From NCBI GenBank assembly GCA_015680685.1, contig MNCI01009243.1, forward strand, positions 67,536 through 131,535: a stretch of DNA of 64,000 nt, read 5' to 3'. Below the pieces are notes generated by a model. That model saw nothing but the letters and a program-made list of their open reading frames with translations. It made no database searches and was not told the origin of the DNA. The DNA is from Gnetum montanum. Taxonomy: Eukaryota > Streptophyta > Gnetopsida > Gnetales > Gnetaceae. Both the position numbers and the translations under genes were made by a program. Positions 31,930-44,370 of the stretch are shown in pieces. Position 1 is the first letter of the stretch; each line of letters opens with the position of its first letter.

Positions 31930-34435
31930 TGAAGGGAGCTCTGAAGCCTTATTTGATGGAGAAGCGTTCAGAGGCTCAATCGCTTGTGGTTGTGAGAGCT
32001 TGGTTGGACTGTTGGTTCTGAAGAAAGGTCTTCTCTTTGTACGGTTGTCAAAACTAGCAATGGGTTGAAGGTTTATAGCTCTCGTAGCATTGCGTTGCTA
32101 TAGTTGAGTGGGGAGTTCCCCTTGCATTGTTGAAGCGGGTGGTAGTGGAGCTATCGATGTGAGAGTTGTGGATGAATTTGGAGGATGGTATGTCTGTGGG
32201 TTGTCTCTCCTAGGAAAAGGGGTCCTCTAATACTCTCGAGCTTGGTAGTGACGTTGTGGTGTCACATGACCAACAGAGTCATGTGGAGAGATTGGCTACT
32301 GCACGTAGTAGCCATATGGATCCAGATGCTGGTAAAGGTATTTTTTCCTTGGCGGTGGCATCCCCCATGACTGTGGGTATTGCCACTATTGGTATTTCTC
32401 AACAGGTTGTGATGGAGTTTCACTTGGATAATATGTTAATGGTTGGTGGAACTGCCTTGGGTTACCTTGGGGATAAGGTAACCGTCGGGGTGCTTGCCAT
32501 TTGTTAAGTCGTGGGTTAAGTGCATACACCCCAGAATCTTGTATATGTGAGATTACTGGGCAACATCCCTTAGGATGGTCATACTGGCATATCTCACATC
32601 CACCATCATTGTCTGTATCAGAATCCACAACCTCTTTAGTGATGGCCATTTTACCCTTACCTTTGTTATGTGCATGGTCCATGTCCCTCTTTTTCTTGTT
32701 ATCATAGTCACTACCTCGCTCCTTAGACTCCTTTATGATTTTGAGTACGGTTTCAAATCTACTATCTAAGGAGTCCCACATTTGGTCTACCTTTGCCGAC
32801 ACTTCTATTGTTAATTTTTAGAGCGGCAAGGTTTTCCTATTCACCATCTCTTCGAGTGGTGACTCTTTCTTTGCCTCACATAATCTCACTCCCCTTTTTC
32901 GGAGGGAAGGATCACAGTTGTACTCTTCTGCACTTTCTCTCTTACGTAGCTCTCCTTCTTCCTTGGCTACTTGCTCCAACAATCTATGAACCTGATGGGA
33001 CCTAAGCTCTGATAATCTCCCTTGGGCATACGTTCCAAGGGTTCTCCTGTTTTCATGCCTAAGTCCATCAATGAGATGGCGTAGTTGATCCTGCTGCAAG
33101 TAACCATGGCCTGGGCAACGATGCAACAGTGCATAATATTGGCCCATGGTAGCATCCAAGGGTTCATGATTTCCTTGCTTCCATCCTTGGATTTGCTTTC
33201 GTAGGTTGGACACCTGGAAGTACGTTTGATATTTATCATTAAATAGTTCTAGCATCTTACTCCACCTTCGAATGGATTCTAGTTCTAAGGACCAATACTA
33301 GCTTTCCGCTTCTTTCATTAATGTCCTTGTGAACAACTTTAATTTTTGCCATTCATTCTCGATGTTTTGCAAGGCACATGCATCATGAAATTCTTGTAAG
33401 TGGTTTTGAGGATCAGTGTTGTATTCCCCCTCAAATCGTGGGATGTTATTCATGTCTAACCTTTTGATCCTGCTATCTTTTTGGTGCCTTCTGGGAATGC
33501 TTACAGCCTCCGTGATGTCAAACATGCTTCGAGTTGCAAGTAGGGGTTCTTCATGGTTATTTCTTTCATAGCGTCTATGATGTCTACACGGTTCCCCACT
33601 CTCCCTTCTTCCATGCCATGATTTTCTAGAGTTCCCTTGTCCTCGCTCTCAACTCTCTCGTTGAGGTTTTTCACTCTGTTTACCTTTATTCTCATGGTTA
33701 GGTTCCTTATGACTACATCCTGATACTAAAGGAGAGGGTGAATGTGATGATGAAGGTGACGAAGAAGTGGAACTGTTGCCATGATGATGTTTCCTACCTT
33801 CCCTTCGGTGGTCCCGGCCCCGATTGTGATGACGATTAAAATGCCTACCCTTATCATATGTTTGTGGTTCCTCGTTGAACACTTGGTGTTCATGGGGATT
33901 AGAACCAGGGTTGTGAATCGTGGAGTGAAGGTTCTGATACACCACCTCCTCACCATCGTTAGGAGGGAGAACATAATTTTGTGGAGAACCTATTGAAATA
34001 GGTTCACCACCCTCAATTTTGCTTAAGACGGGTGGAGCATTATGGGGTCCTTTGCCCTTCAACGATGTATAGTATCTCTCCTGTTGCAAGTCCCTTTAAC
34101 GTTGTGCTTTTGTGGGATGGTAGTCCCTTGCATTGTGCTAGCATGCAATGTATTTCGCATATAACTGTGACATGCCTATTTGTGTGAGAGCGCGAAGAAG
34201 CATGTTGGGGACTGCTCGATCTGGGGCAACACTATGTTACCCTCCAAGTCTCTCCAACGTAGTTGTTCATCTTGATGGAGAATAAAGGTAAAGTCGGGTA
34301 CATATTCATCATGATGAATATATGCCACATGGAATTGTTGAGGAATTGGCAGACTTGGTTACATGTGTTGTGCCACTGACTGTCTCTAGTGTTGTTCCTA
34401 GGCAGTGAAGTGCTTTTGTGCGAAGAAGAAGACAT
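31930..34435 (-). pseudogene. gag polyprotein of element B
   Basis: Starts at MSSSSHKSTS (ATG at 34435, minus strand), about 150 bp after the primer site. Pieces at 34510-34232, 34089-33649, 33525-33298, 33255-32818 and 32802-32386 follow one another with few frame breaks. They include the LELFNDKYQTY helix region, charged segments and a knuckle CEICQYDHPKGC near 32595-32560. The tail is Pro/Gln-rich. This is the most complete gag of the A/B type in the window and the best reference for reading A. Confidence 0.85.
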
Positions 34436-34561
34436 TTTAGTTTTGTTTGGTGTGATATTCACTATTATCTTATTTTTCTTTTGATCAACCCTAAGGGTTC
34501 GTTTAAGCATCCCAACGATATGAATGATCTCCTATGTTTTACGTAGTGCACAAAAAACTAA

Positions 34562-34580
34562 GTCCTCGGCAACGACACCG
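34562..34580 (-). other. Primer-binding site of element B
   Basis: Minus strand CGGTGTCGTTGCCGAGGAC, one base after the LTR end. It matches the complement of the plant tRNA-Asp 3' end (TGGCGCCGTTGCCGGGGA) at about 14 of 18 positions. Confidence 0.75.
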
Positions 34581-34581
34581 A

Positions 34582-35377
34582 TGATGAGTGGTGAGGTACC
34601 TCTACACTCAACCATATGAATACAAGAGTCTCATGGGCGATCCGGTCGAACACCAAGGACTAAGTGCTTACGCGCCTTAATGGAACACTTAAGGTTAATC
34701 AATTGCTGTCTTCCCAAGCTTACCTTTATTGTCACGGTTGTATGGGTAAGTAAGCTTGAGGTATATGATTTTTATATCTTTTTTCTTTTTAATGTCTTAT
34801 GTTAATAGAGGAAGGTGAAGAGACTAAGTGACTAAATTTCATTAACTATTCACCAACTAAGTTCTAATTTTCCTAGCACTAGTATCCGTTCCCACTTGCC
34901 GCACACACCTTGAACCAGTGCAACGCTTCTGGGATTACCAAACGCTATTCGTTACTAGGTTACCAAGCGTTACACACATGCTCGAAGCGGTCGTATTGAA
35001 TGCACTTAACTAGGAGAGTCAAGGGTTGACAGAGATTAATTATCTAGGAAAACATTTAAACATTTAACAATAATTAAATCCTATTTAGCTTAGTTCACAT
35101 GCTACAAGGTTTATCAGAAAGTTCATCTTTATTGTTGTACACAAATGTGTGCTTAGGTACAATTTGCTCGAATAAAGATCCATTCACTTTAAGACTCCTA
35201 CTGCGGGCACATGGAAATTATTCTAACTCTAGAATGGTAAAACTGCTATAGTTTAGCTAAGGTCTAAGTCTAGATGCCTAAAACAGGGAAAGATGCCTCT
35301 TATTTATAGATGTTTTGGCAGGCTGCGATATCGCGTACGCTATATCATAGGGGTGGATGCGATATCTCGGCTCATCA
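34582..35377 (-). repeat. 5' LTR of element B
   Basis: 796 bp, TGATGAG to CTCATCA on the plus strand. GATATC-like sites at 35327, 35341 and 35361 (spacings 14 and 20). TATA-like TTATTTATAG near 35300. Used here as the reference to measure the gap in the partner LTR and the replaced segment in the LTR of A. Confidence 0.95.
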
Positions 35378-35459
35378 GATAGGTATGGAATTATTAACTA
35401 ACTAGGAATTACTCATGTTGTTGTGTGGAATTGAAGAAAATAAAATTGGGACATAGACA

Positions 35460-38428
35460 AAAAATTCATAAAAAATAAAATTTTTTGGAACTCATGTGGT
35501 TCCCGGTGGTGGTGGCTCCTCCATGGGTCTCTTCCCCTTATCTTGTGTTCCATGTTGATCTTTGATCTGAGGGATCTTGCGCTATCCATGTTGATGCTCC
35601 AATGTTTGATGGAGTTGGCACCTCCCATGGGCACGACAGTTGCAGATACATCTTATTGGCCTTGACATACCAAGCTGCAAACAACCATCATTCCTCTTCA
35701 TAGGCTCTAGCTTTGTTTTTGTATTCTTCGTAGTCCGTGAGCCATCGAGCCAAATTTTTTGTGACATCCTTTTGTCCTTGGTAGCTGGTCTTGACCACCT
35801 CTAATTTAGAATTGGCTATTTCCAATTTTTGCAATGTCTTCTTGTGTTCAGTAAATTCTATTTCATATTTAGCATAGGTGGTTGCTACATGCTTCTCTAA
35901 TTTTGTTCTTGGGCATCCTATTGTTAACATGGCTAAGTTGGCATATAACAGGTTTGCCAACTCCATGTACTCTGTGAGATCTTATATCTGCAGGTCTTGG
36001 CTTTTCAATTCAGCTTAGTGAGCGAAGGAATAAGTATACAATATGGCCCACCAATTAGTGTTCTGAGCACTGAGTGTGTTAATATGGGCTTTGGCCATAT
36101 GGATTTCTTTCTCAATCACCTACTTGTACATCCCACCTGATCTCTGAAATGTTCTTTAAGTTTTTCATGTCACTTAGCCTTGTTTTGCCACGTGCTTATT
36201 TCAATCATCAACTTTTGATGGATCGCACCTACCTTCTCCATTGAGAGAGTTTGATTTTCTCTAGCCAAGTGATTCATATCCTGGTTGACCCTTATTAATT
36301 GTTCTCGTAATTGCTGAAAATTTTCTTTGAGAACATTCTTTTGTTTTTCTACTATGGTCAACTGGAGATTTTCGGCGGTGAGGCGTTTATTTTCTTCTTG
36401 TAAGGCCTTGAGTAATTTGGCATGTGCAAACGTTTGAGCTTGTGCCTTGGAAGCATCCCAATTGGCCCTATCTTTATTCTTTGCTTCTCTTTTATTCTCT
36501 TCTGTAATTTATTCAGCTACTCTATTTGGAAGGATTCTAGTTGGTCTCCAAGGATGAATTAGGATGTATCTCGCTGTGCAGCTTGTAAGGTCATGAGCTT
36601 TTCTTAGAGTTTTTCTAACTCCTCCTTTGCATGCTTTGCCCTAACCTCTGCCATGACTAGCTTCACTTTTGTGGAGATGAGATCTGACTATGTTGTTGTA
36701 ACATCTTGAGGGATGTCAAACAAGGGCGTCATCACTTGTCTTGTTTGTAGCAATTGATCTAGAACATCCTCACGCTTCGTAGGAGTCATTGAGGACCGAC
36801 CAAAGTTTGAGCATCGCATGCTTTTATAAAATTTGCTGGTGACACAACAGGGACATTAAATGATTCCTTGATGTGGTCTATGACCACTTCTGCAACTTTC
36901 GCTACATCTTGGTGCTGCATGACCCCTATTGTGGCACCTTCACCAGTTTCTAATTGCACATGAAAATATGTAGCATTTCTAGAGATTTATTGTGACCAGT
37001 GTGATTCCCTTCCTTCTATTTGGATAGACGCCTTGCCATGTGCACGATCAATTGAGACCGTGGGTTATATGACATCATCAATGACACTGAAGAGATTGGC
37101 TTCATCGTGGCTTCCCCAACTGACCATTTTAGCGATGGCCCTAAGATGGCTCATTGATGGTCGATAGTCCTACGGTGGTAGTGGTGGTTGGTTTTGCTGG
37201 CCTGTAGATTGTGTGGTGGGCCTCACTTTCTATTGTTGACTAGGCCTTGTGCTTGGAAGTTGGCTAGGCCTTCCAGTTTGAGGTATGGTGGGCCCCACCA
37301 TCTATTTTTTCTCAGGCTCAAGTGTCTCATCATCACTTTTCCTTGGGGCTGGTGGCTTCAGTAATTCAACGAATGAAGCATTTTGGGCCTTTCTAGGGAT
37401 GTCATTGGTATACCCCAAAATTCCAGCACGTCGGTACAACTTCCTGATTAGGTAGGGAAAAGACAATGTGAATTTCCCTATCTTACATTCTTCAAATTAC
37501 CTTAAAATTTCTGTGAGATATAGATGGGGTAGGTTGGAATTAACCTTGCCCATCAAGATGGCATTTCCTCTAGCCGCATATGTGGAAATCCTATTTAGTC
37601 CTTTTGTTGGGAAAATGTGACATGTGCCAGTTTGAAATAAATCCTCTCTTCCAGTGTAAGCTCTCTATATGCTTTATCTTCCTTATCGTATGCCCTTTTT
37701 AACCATATTTTGCATGCATCCGCATCAGAGCGAGTGAATAAGTGAGTAATGTTGGGCCCTGTATTCAAAAGATTCAACACTTCCAAAATGACCTTCATAG
37801 AGAAATCAACAGAATTACCACCAATATCAATGGTGGTGCCTTCTTCTTTATTGTGCCAAAATTGGTATGTCTCCCCCAAGTTCCAATCACCACTCGTAGA
37901 GAGAATAGGCCATAGTGGAGACCCTTTAAGTTGGTCTTTGACTGCCTCAGGAGCAAATTCAGTGAAAGGTCCAAAATTAAGTTCCACAATCACAGTTGTT
38001 GACATGGGCCTTTCATGAATTATGTGAATACATTCCAAAGACAACGTGAGATGTTGTTCCTATTCACCACTCGTAGAGAGAATAGGCCATAGTGGAGACC
38101 CTTTAAGTTGGTCTTTGACTGCCTCAGGAGCAAATTCAGTGAAAGGTCCAAAATTAAGTTCCACAATCACAGTTGTTGACGTGGGCCTTTCATGAATTAT
38201 GTGAACACATTCCAAAGACAACGTGAGATGTTGTCCCTATTCAGGTGCCTTGCTGTCTCCACCTTTGACATGCCCTGATTGCATAGTAACAGGAGGTTTC
38301 TAATGAATACTGAATGATTGTTCCTCCTACTCTATATGTTCTTCAGAAGGCACTTGGCCTTTGCCTCTCCTTGGCCGTTTGGATGCACCCTGAGAGGGTC
38401 CTCCTTGGTGTCCTCTTTTAGGGGCCAT
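35460..38428 (-). pseudogene. ORFX of element E: basic N-terminus, globular middle, coiled-coil C-terminal half
   Basis: Opens with ATG at 38428 (minus) as MAPKRGHQGGP followed by a KRPRRGKG nuclear-signal-like run. A globular segment (38044-37595) contains VELNFGPF, a WNLGETYQFW run, VDFSMKV and HLFTRSDA; this type of region resembles domains named 'putative plant transposon protein' in retroelement ORFs (from memory, unverified). The C-terminal half has heptad-like charged helices (36361-36170, 35966-35688). No signal peptide or membrane segment was seen, so it is not a typical env-like protein. Several stops and a 177-bp duplication break the frame. A colinear homologue lies in element D at 61701-64000. 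The ATG directly follows a TGTAG acceptor-like site. Confidence 0.7.
37888..38241 (-). repeat. 177-bp in-frame tandem duplication inside ORFX of element E
   Basis: 37888-38064 and 38065-38241 differ at about three positions; 177 is 59 codons. The joint introduces a TAG between the two copies in the ORFX frame. ORFX in D shows a single copy of this segment, so the duplication is private to E. Confidence 0.9.
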
Positions 38429-38747
38429 CTACAATCACACAAGACCAATTATCAGTAAGTCTTATTTATAAAATTAGATTAATACCTTACTTTTTGCCCT
38501 TAATATATTCATTTCTTGCTTAGTATGATTTAGAGTTAGAGATTTTCACGACAATCCCCCTAAAGGTTTTGATATTGGGCCCAACTTAGTTAGGTGACTC
38601 CAAAGAAATAATTTCCATGGTCTGGGTGAAGAAAATAAAATTAATTTGGCAAACGGTTTTATCATTTTTTAAGATCATTTACCCTTGATAATATCCTTCG
38701 AGCAATGATGAATTTTGAAAAAAATACGTGCGACTTGAAGTGTACCC

Positions 38748-38999
38748 TTCCCCCACGACTAAGTTAAACACTTCAGGTTTAAGTAAGTTCGATCAGAACG
38801 AGAATCGGAGTGTTAATGAGCAAGTTATGAATGTTTGACTGATAGCTAGAAAATTCGTTGAAGAAAATTTCAATAACTCTGCTCACATGAATAGTGAAAA
38901 ATAACGTTGACATGTGGGNGGGGGGGGGGAGGGGGGTGGTTCATATATATAGTATTTGTAGACACAATATTACGTACCCAATAGTGTGGACTTGATATC
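38748..38999 (-). promoter_or_regulatory. Candidate internal promoter upstream of ORFX in element E
   Basis: On the plus strand AATATT starts at 38966, a degenerate AATAGT at 38980 and GATATC at 38994, all in 14-bp register as in the LTR arrays. In the element's direction they are followed by TATATATA (38952-38943) and a purine-rich GTCGTGGGGGAAGG (about 38770-38750), then ORFX at 38428. Element D has the same order of parts. A poly-G run with an N (38919) interrupts the region. Confidence 0.4.
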
Positions 39000-39305
39000 G
39001 TGGCCTTTCAAAAATAGGGTACTTGGAAAAATTGATGAATTTTGAAATTTCCAAGGTCAAAAGTGAAGGATTTAAGGTTTAATTGAAAGATCTAGGATAG
39101 CATCAAAGAGACCTATAGGCATCAAAAGTGTAATGAAGTGGAATTTAACAATGAAATTCATGAATGAGATGAGGAAAAAGGACATGTTGTGGTGCATAGA
39201 AATGTTGGAATTTAAAATAATGATAAAGGGAAAGATTATTGTAGCAATGCAATACTTGGAGGGTGTAAGATGATGTGGTGATGTGCAAAGAGTGCAAATT
39301 GCAAA

Positions 39306-39389
39306 GTTATGCAAGTGGGTCCTCCCCAAAGTAGGTTCCTACCTATCATGACCTTACGTAACCACACTTGAAAATGTTTGTAGGCACTT
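39306..39389 (-). ncRNA. Conserved two-hairpin RNA module, copy in element E
   Basis: 84 nt on the minus strand. Hairpin 1 AAGTG/CATTT with loop CCTACAAA (39389-39372). Hairpin 2 arms GTTACGTAAG (39362-39353) and CTTGCATAAC (39315-39306), 37 nt apart, pair at 8 positions plus one G-U. Compared with D, one position changes A-U to G-C on both arms. Confidence 0.5.
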
Positions 39390-40377
39390 AAAGGGTTAAA
39401 TGCAATCTGCACCAGTGTAACAAAACACACACATGTAGATACCATCCTGATGAGGTATGAATTCTATGCCATACAAAACAAAAGTCAAAAATACATGAAC
39501 AACGAGATAAGGCGAATCGTAGAAGGGATTGTAGAGATTGGGACATGAGGTAATTGACCCTGGGCATAGTTAATTCTAAGTGTAGGGCATGATTAATGTG
39601 TCATTGGATTGTTGCTCCAAAATTAGGACCAAGTCCATGCCTCCGATTCGTGACATCGCATTGTTTCATTCGATGATGAAAAACCATAAGAGCACCATGA
39701 CAGCGAGGCGTACAATCACTTGGCATTTTGCACAAGGGAGGAGTGATTTGGAATTTCTTTGCAGCATGTTCTTCTTTTGTCTTTTCTTTGATGTTTTCTT
39801 TTCTTCTTCTAGCTACTTTGGCACTTTGTCCTTTCCAATAGTGAACTAGAGAAGCTGCCAACCTTTAGGCATGGGTGCATGTCTTTCCAGTGGAACCCCT
39901 TGAACAACATTGAGTTTCTTTATTAAGTACCTTTATTATTCTTACTACCATTTTTTGTTAGATCTATAAGGATCTTAGTATAACCAGGTTGCTTGATAGC
40001 ACCTACAGATGTTACCAAAGAGAATCCACAAGTCCCCTTGATGTCACACCCTGGCCATTCCCTCTTAGTCCATCATTTTTCGCTCTGAGCATAATGAGCA
40101 CAAAATTACTTTAAGTTTTAATGATGACAAGAATATCATCGTTCCCAGAGTAGAACCTCATATTAATAGAATGGGTGGGGGATGTTATGGGCTTGCTGTC
40201 CAAATAATTAGTCACCTGAGACTTGATAGCATAGAACAACACCTCAACCGACAAGTCACATGAATATTTTATTCACCAATGAGATTACACTCAAAAAGAT
40301 AAAACAACAAATTGGAAATGAAAAATTGGAAAACAAAAAATTGTAAAATCAAAGAAAAGAAAAAACATTTACTAATT

Positions 40378-42697
40378 CTACTTGTTAGACTGCGGGACAT
40401 GTCCCATAATTAAACTTTTGGGCATGGCTAGAATTAATAAATGAAAAACGTGGATCCATGCATGTTGAAAATATTGGAGTCTGGTCATATCCAAACCATT
40501 GGGTGTCTTTTGATGTGGTGGCTGGAATGTACCCAAATTGGGGTTCACACACTTGATTAAAGTTGGCATAGCAGGGAAAATTATAAGATGTGGTCATGTG
40601 ATAAGGAGTTGACCCACTATGACACCTTTGATTGTAAGATGGTATACAAGGATCGATATGTCTCCCCATGTGGTTATATATATTAGGTCACATGGTTGTG
40701 GGAGTGTTGATTGGTGGCCTTGATAAGGTAACACAAGGTAGTGAGTTTGAGGGGAAAGATGCACCACAGCATTGGGCTTGTGCTGAGTTGGTGGATGTAG
40801 TGGGTTTAGAACCATGCTATCTCTTTCTACGGTCATGCATAAAGAAAGGATGCTTTCAATGTTGTGGAGGACCTTCATTGTTGTTAACAGTAGTAGCACA
40901 AGTAATGTTCGTGGGTTGGTGCTATGGTGCAAAACCTTCTGGCACAACTGGTGGCGATGTAGAAAGAGGTGAATGATGAGAATATTAAGGGTAAGGAGAA
41001 GTGCAAGGAACATGAGGTGGTGATCTTGTTGGAGAGGACATGGATTGATAGTAATTAGGAGAATGATAATGATGTGGTGAGATAGAGGATGTTGACATAG
41101 TTGGAGAAATGGGATGCTGAACATAATAAGCGCTTGGGTTTGGATGGTATGAAGGGTGTGACCAGTTTGATGGTGGCCTCCCCCACGAATGGGGTTTTTG
41201 CCACTGTGGTTGAACTTGGTATTTCTGTACGAAATCTGGATGTAACATTCTTCCCCAATGCTCATGTAAATGTGACAAGATTGGGCATTAGCCTTTGGGG
41301 TGATCGTATAGGCAAACGTCACATTGATATGAGTGGTTTGTAGTTGAGCCCTTATCCTTATTTTCTTCAACCCTTCTTTTTGATTGTTGCATGGTGTCTT
41401 GTCCTGTTTCTCAGTTTGACATGGTTCCACCTCTAATAATGTTGGCATATTCTCCACATTTTTCTTGTACCCATTCCATTATCTTATTGATCTTTGCCTC
41501 AATTTGATCTAGTGATTGTAGTATTGGCAAAGATGATTCCACCTCTGTGAGGTGAGTTGATTTCTCCTCTTTATGATCATGGACCTTTGTTATTTTGAGA
41601 TTTCGATCCTGTTGAGAGCTTTCAACATTCTCCCATTTAGCTATTTCTCCTTCTTCTTTTGCTACCCACTTAATAAGCTCTTGGAATTAGTGGATTCGTA
41701 GCTCATATAGTTGACTTGGGGCATACATCCCTAGGGTCTTCCTTGTTTCATTACGAAGCCCATCAATGATGTGATCCATTAGCCTTTCCTCGGAGAACCC
41801 ATGGCCTAGGAAATTGTTTAAAAATGAATAGTGTCTTTCTAAGGCCATGTCCAAGGGTTCATGTTGCCCTTGTTTCCACTCTTGGATTTGTCTCCTCAAG
41901 GCTGACACTCTTGCATAGGCTTGATATCTTTCATTGAATAGTTCTACCATTGTTGGCCAATGTCGAATTGATTTTGGTTTTAAAGACCTATACCATACTT
42001 TTGCTTGGCCAACAAGTGTCATAGGAAAGAGCTTAATTCTTTTCCATCCATTATCAATGTTGCTCCATGCACAAGAATCGTAGAAGGCTTACAAATGATG
42101 TTGCAAATCTAAATCATAGCCTCCTGAAAACTTGGGAAAGTTATTTAAATCAAGCTTGGGTAGACGACTTTCCTTGCAATGCCTATGGGATATTTGAACA
42201 ACCTCTTGTATATGCATTAGGCTCTTAGTGGCTAATAGGGGTTCATCATCACTAGGTAGGTTATGAATTTGTGAGTTGGGACGATGTTGTCTTTGTTCAT
42301 GTTGGCGTTCCTAACTTTGCCCATGGGCTCGACTTATATTTCTACACCAACCCCTTGAAAGATGATCATCCATGTCATGACCTGATGTCAAAGAAGTAGA
42401 GGAAGAGAAAGAACTGGAAGACTTGTCATGACTTTTGTAAGTCTCGCAATCATCCTTGGAAAAATTCCTATTAACCATTGAGAAGGTCCTAGGCCTTATG
42501 GGCCTCAGCATTCTATGGGATGTCCCATCCTTACTAGAGGTGTTAGAGTTGGATGACAAGAATCCTCGAGTACCGTTGGGGTGCTCATGAACATAGGGGG
42601 ACCCTTGCATAAGATTGAGTACTCCAAACTTCATCTTCATCATTGTATATTTCATTGGTTCTCCAATGAATTGCCTCACTAATTGTTGCATTATCAT
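40378..42697 (-). pseudogene. gag polyprotein of element E
   Basis: Pieces at 42697-42311, 42022-41687 and 41457-40385 on the minus strand. They include VELFNERYQAYARVSALRRQ (the gag core helix region), a knuckle of the form CDVCLYDHPKG followed by a stop in place of the next residue (about 41316-41283), then a long Pro/Ser/Tyr/His-rich tail. The N-terminal part is shorter than in B. The frame ends near 40385 and no protease follows, unlike in A-D. Confidence 0.8.
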
Positions 42698-42828
42698 AGT
42701 TTTGTGAGAGAGACAATGTTGTGAATTGTGTGTGACTTGTTTGCAATTACTTTCTTTCTAAAAAATATATCATCAAGGCTTCGTTACAGCAATCTTGGAT
42801 GATGTAACTAATATAAATAACTAGCACT

Positions 42829-42847
42829 GTCTTTGGCAATGGCACCA
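42829..42847 (-). other. Primer-binding site of element E
   Basis: Minus strand TGGTGCCATTGCCAAAG plus two bases, starting one base inside the LTR boundary. Resembles the tRNA-Asp complement. Confidence 0.75.
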
Positions 42848-42848
42848 A

Positions 42849-43686
42849 TGATGAGTGGCAAGGTACCCCTACACTTAACCATATGAATATGAGCGTGTAC
42901 GCACGATCCGGTCGAGCTCTGCAAACAGACTAGTTGTGGTATCTAGATAGTTACACATTGATCGTAGTTTGCTGTCTTCCCACCTGGACTAGTATTCACT
43001 TATCATGTATGGTTTAGTCTAGATTAAGGTGTACGATATGATTTCTAACACTAGGCTACTCCTAGGGACAATGGAAAATAATCTTGATTAAACTAATAAG
43101 TAATAGGAAATGAAGTCTAAGCTACCCTAAGTATGATGAGCATCTGTCCTTAATATCATCGGTACGCATCTTGGACCTCATGTACTACTTCTGGGATTAC
43201 CAAGAGCACATTACTTGAGCACTCCTAAATACACTACTGGGTTACCAAGTAGTTACACTTCAATGTTTGTGGTTAAGTTGTACTCATTCCGCATTTAACA
43301 ACACGAATAGTAAATGAGGGTAAAGAAATATGAACTAAGAAAATAATAAATAATAATGACAATTAAATAATTAAAAACTCAGGGAATCCTGCAATGATGG
43401 AGTAATCTCGATATTTATTGCTGATCATGTGCGTGTCCAAGTACGTCACACTCGAATAAAGGTTCCGTACAATTACAATCATCACATTGCGGGCATGCAT
43501 TGGGAAAGAACTGAAATGAATTGAAATTAACAAAAAGACTCTACACTTACACTTATCGACTCTCTCTTTTCTATGCACTTGAATGTGGTATTTATAGGCC
43601 TACACAGGAATCATGATATCGTGTATTTGATATTGTTATCCAAGCTATGATATCGTGTACCCGATATCAAGAAACACGATTCATCA
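42849..43686 (-). repeat. 5' LTR of element E
   Basis: TGATGAG to TTCATCA on the plus strand, 838 bp. GATATC-like sites at 43615, 43629, 43649 and 43663 (spacings 14, 20, 14). TATA-like GGTATTTATAGG near 43588. Confidence 0.9.
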
Positions 43687-44370
43687 CTAGCCAATTCTAA
43701 AATAGTTGAGAAATGATTAGATCTTAAAGTTCTTATGGATCAATGTAATAATTTTATTACTTGGTAATGGAAAGTAGATTTTGATTCTTATTCTTTCGAT
43801 TACTCTAAAATTTCTTCCTAGATTGAATTACAAAATCCTCTTATTTTTCAAAATGCTGAAAGCAAAATTATTGATAGCATTGGAATAATCTTGAAGATAG
43901 AATCAAAAACATTACAAGAAGACCTGCAATGCATAAATTATTTTGTAAAGACTGATTTATGATAAAGGAAGAAAAAATCAAAACTTAAAGATTGGTAAAC
44001 AGTGTTTTTCCTAAAAAATTACATACTATAATTTGCAAGGATGTTGCAGCTATTATTGTTGAGAAGGCCATGGTATTGGAATCTGTCTTATTCTTAATAA
44101 AAAATTTTTTTGTAAGGAAAAGAAGCAAAAATTTTTAGAAAAGGCAAATAATAGTAGTTTTTAGCAGGCATACATAAAATCATCTTCAATAAGTTTTCAA
44201 CCTTTTACTAATCCTCTAAGCTCTAAAGATGTTAGTAAATTGTTGATAGCTAAAAAGAATTCCTCTTCAGGAAGAAAATTTTTAGTAGAGATTAACAATG
44301 AAAATACTTATGCCAATGGATTTCACTCAATGCAACACAAAAAGAAAGAGGCCTACCAATGAAATACTTA
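43687..44370. other. Strip between elements E and D with possible decayed reading frames
   Basis: AT-rich. Plus-strand translation gives short segments such as LLIAKKNSSSGRKF and ICKDVAAIIVEKAM separated by stops, suggesting an old coding sequence. No family could be assigned. It is the original flank of E (target CTAG). Confidence 0.3.

Larger units (their letters stand above)
28573..35377 (-). mobile_element. LTR element B, complete gag-protease retrotransposon without pol
   Basis: 6805 bp on the minus strand with both LTRs and a perfect 5-bp target duplication GATAG at 28568-28572 and 35378-35382. Order in its own direction: 5' LTR (34582-35377), primer site, gag (34435 to about 31930), protease (31905-31375), pol-deletion joint (about 31130), spacer with hairpin module, polypurine tract, 3' LTR (28573-29108, containing an N gap). 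Colinear with element A, including the deletion joint. The outer 262 bp of the two LTRs have equal length and about 22 differences by eye, so the insertion is old but datable. Confidence 0.95.
27706..43686 (-). mobile_element. LTR element E, gag plus ORFX, split by element B
   Basis: Minus-strand element bounded by LTRs at 27706-28494 and 42849-43686, with flanking CTAGT / CTAGC as a 4-of-5 target duplication. Order in its own direction: 5' LTR, tRNA-Asp-like primer site, gag (42697 to about 40380), spacer with the hairpin module, internal promoter-like array, ORFX (38428 to about 35460), polypurine tract, 3' LTR. Protease, reverse transcriptase, RNase H and integrase are absent. Element B (28573-35377) inserted between ORFX and the 3' LTR. 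Without B, E is about 9.2 kb. Confidence 0.9.

Noticed and set aside
43687-44370. Possible endogenous pararetrovirus or transposase relic
   Set aside because: Only short, stop-broken segments without any diagnostic motif; left as unassigned.
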